Shown: positions 5,930 to 6,316 of the stretch, piece by piece
Layout: each line of letters opens with the position of its first letter
Position numbering within the stretch: position 1 is the stretch's first letter
NCBI GenBank assembly: GCA_018224345.1
Contig: JAGTUW010000392.1
Coordinates: forward strand, 1 to 6,316
Origin: Bacteroidota bacterium
Lineage (GTDB): Bacteria; Bacteroidota; Ignavibacteria; SZUA-365
Reading direction: 5' to 3'
DNA: 6,316 nucleotides
Notes under the pieces: model-generated
Databases searched by the model: none
The model's input: the letters and a program-made list of their open reading frames with translations, nothing else
Told to the model about the DNA's origin: nothing
Made by a program: the position numbers and the translations under genes

Positions 5930-6316
5930 CTAGATACATTCAATTTTCACTGACGTGCCTGGACACGCGTCCAAACTGATCGTAAATGTATCGTCAGCTG
6001 AAACATCAATAGTTTGCGGCATGAGCATAGGCAGTTGTCCACGCCGATCATTTGCTGTATAAGTTTCCCAAGAAATGTAACTCGGGAGGTAATTTCCAGC
6101 TCCACCGGAACAGTACACACCGTTGGTAGCGGGTGGATTCACCGGATCGTTTGTGCAATCTGATAGCAGTGTCACCTGTATTTCCGTACCCGAAGCTACA
6201 CTGATCTCGACCTGCTCAGTGCTACCAATCGTCAACGTGATTGGACCATCGGTACAAAGATCTATCGGCTGCGCAGGGAGCGGGTTTGCGAGACAGGCAA
6301 GAGCAGCGATCAAAAG
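5930..6316 (-). CDS. Small secreted cysteine-containing protein, N-terminus cut by the window edge
   Basis: The visible 128 residues run from the window edge to TAG at 5932-5930. The first visible residues, LLIAALACLANPLPAQ, look like the hydrophobic core and cleavage region of a signal peptide, so only a few N-terminal residues are missing; the TTG at 6313 is probably an internal Leu codon and not the start. The mature part is rich in Thr, Ser, Val and Ile in alternating patterns typical of beta structure, and has five cysteines (in DLC, SDC, YCSG, ACPG and IEC), so disulfides are plausible in an exported protein. It lacks a T9SS sorting tail. I do not recognise the family. It lies 118 bases upstream of the Asp-box protein on the same strand, so co-expression is possible despite the stem-loop between them. 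Confidence 0.75.
   Translation of the reverse strand, partial: LLIAALACLANPLPAQPIDLCTDGPITLTIGSTEQVEISVASGTEIQVTLLSDCTNDPVNPPATNGVYCSGGAGNYLPSYISWETYTANDRRGQLPMLMPQTIDVSADDTFTISLDACPGTSVKIECI

Overview
The window looks like a chromosomal stretch from a bacterium of the FCB group (Bacteroidota, Ignavibacteria, Chlorobi, Kapabacteria and relatives). The main reason is the C-terminal end of the large secreted protein at 3469-5811, which reads as a type IX secretion (Por/T9SS) sorting domain, a system confined to this group. Strong Shine-Dalgarno sequences before three genes and the GC-rich left half fit the deeper FCB lineages (Ignavibacteria/Chlorobi-like) better than Flavobacteria or Bacteroides, but this placement is an inference.

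Left block (1-2116, minus strand): a compact operon-like run, transcribed right to left. It starts with a SAM-dependent class I methyltransferase (1268-2116, GTG start, strong ribosome site). Seven bases later comes a trans-type polyprenyl diphosphate synthase (151-1260). After a further 37 bases there is the first part of a third gene (1-113), with a good ribosome site, running off the window edge. The first two genes are probably translationally coupled, so an isoprenoid product and a methylation step may be linked. The substrate of the methyltransferase cannot be read from the sequence.

Middle block (2117-3468): mostly non-coding or decayed. The first 620 bases hold no gene I can support, only a 12-bp tandem duplication and a short hairpin resembling dispersed palindromic repeats. 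A single small plus-strand gene follows (2741-3166), a three-segment membrane protein of the DUF2784 type. After it, on the minus strand, lies a short open stretch encoding an unmistakable von Willebrand factor A (VWA) metal-site motif with no start codon and an early stop. I read this as the remnant of a VWA-domain gene.

Right block (3469-6316, minus strand): a 780-residue exported protein built from about eight clear Asp-box (BNR) repeats and a T9SS sorting tail, probably a surface or secreted beta-propeller protein. Upstream of it on the same strand is the C-terminal part of a small secreted cysteine-containing beta-rich protein whose start lies beyond the window. A perfect 11-bp stem-loop separates the two. 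Base composition of the right block appears more balanced (less GC-rich) than that of the left operon.

I found no tRNA, rRNA, CRISPR array, transposase gene or phage gene. No complete undescribed system is evident. The most unusual items are the VWA remnant, the coupled methyltransferase-prenyl synthase pair, and the truncated genes at both edges.
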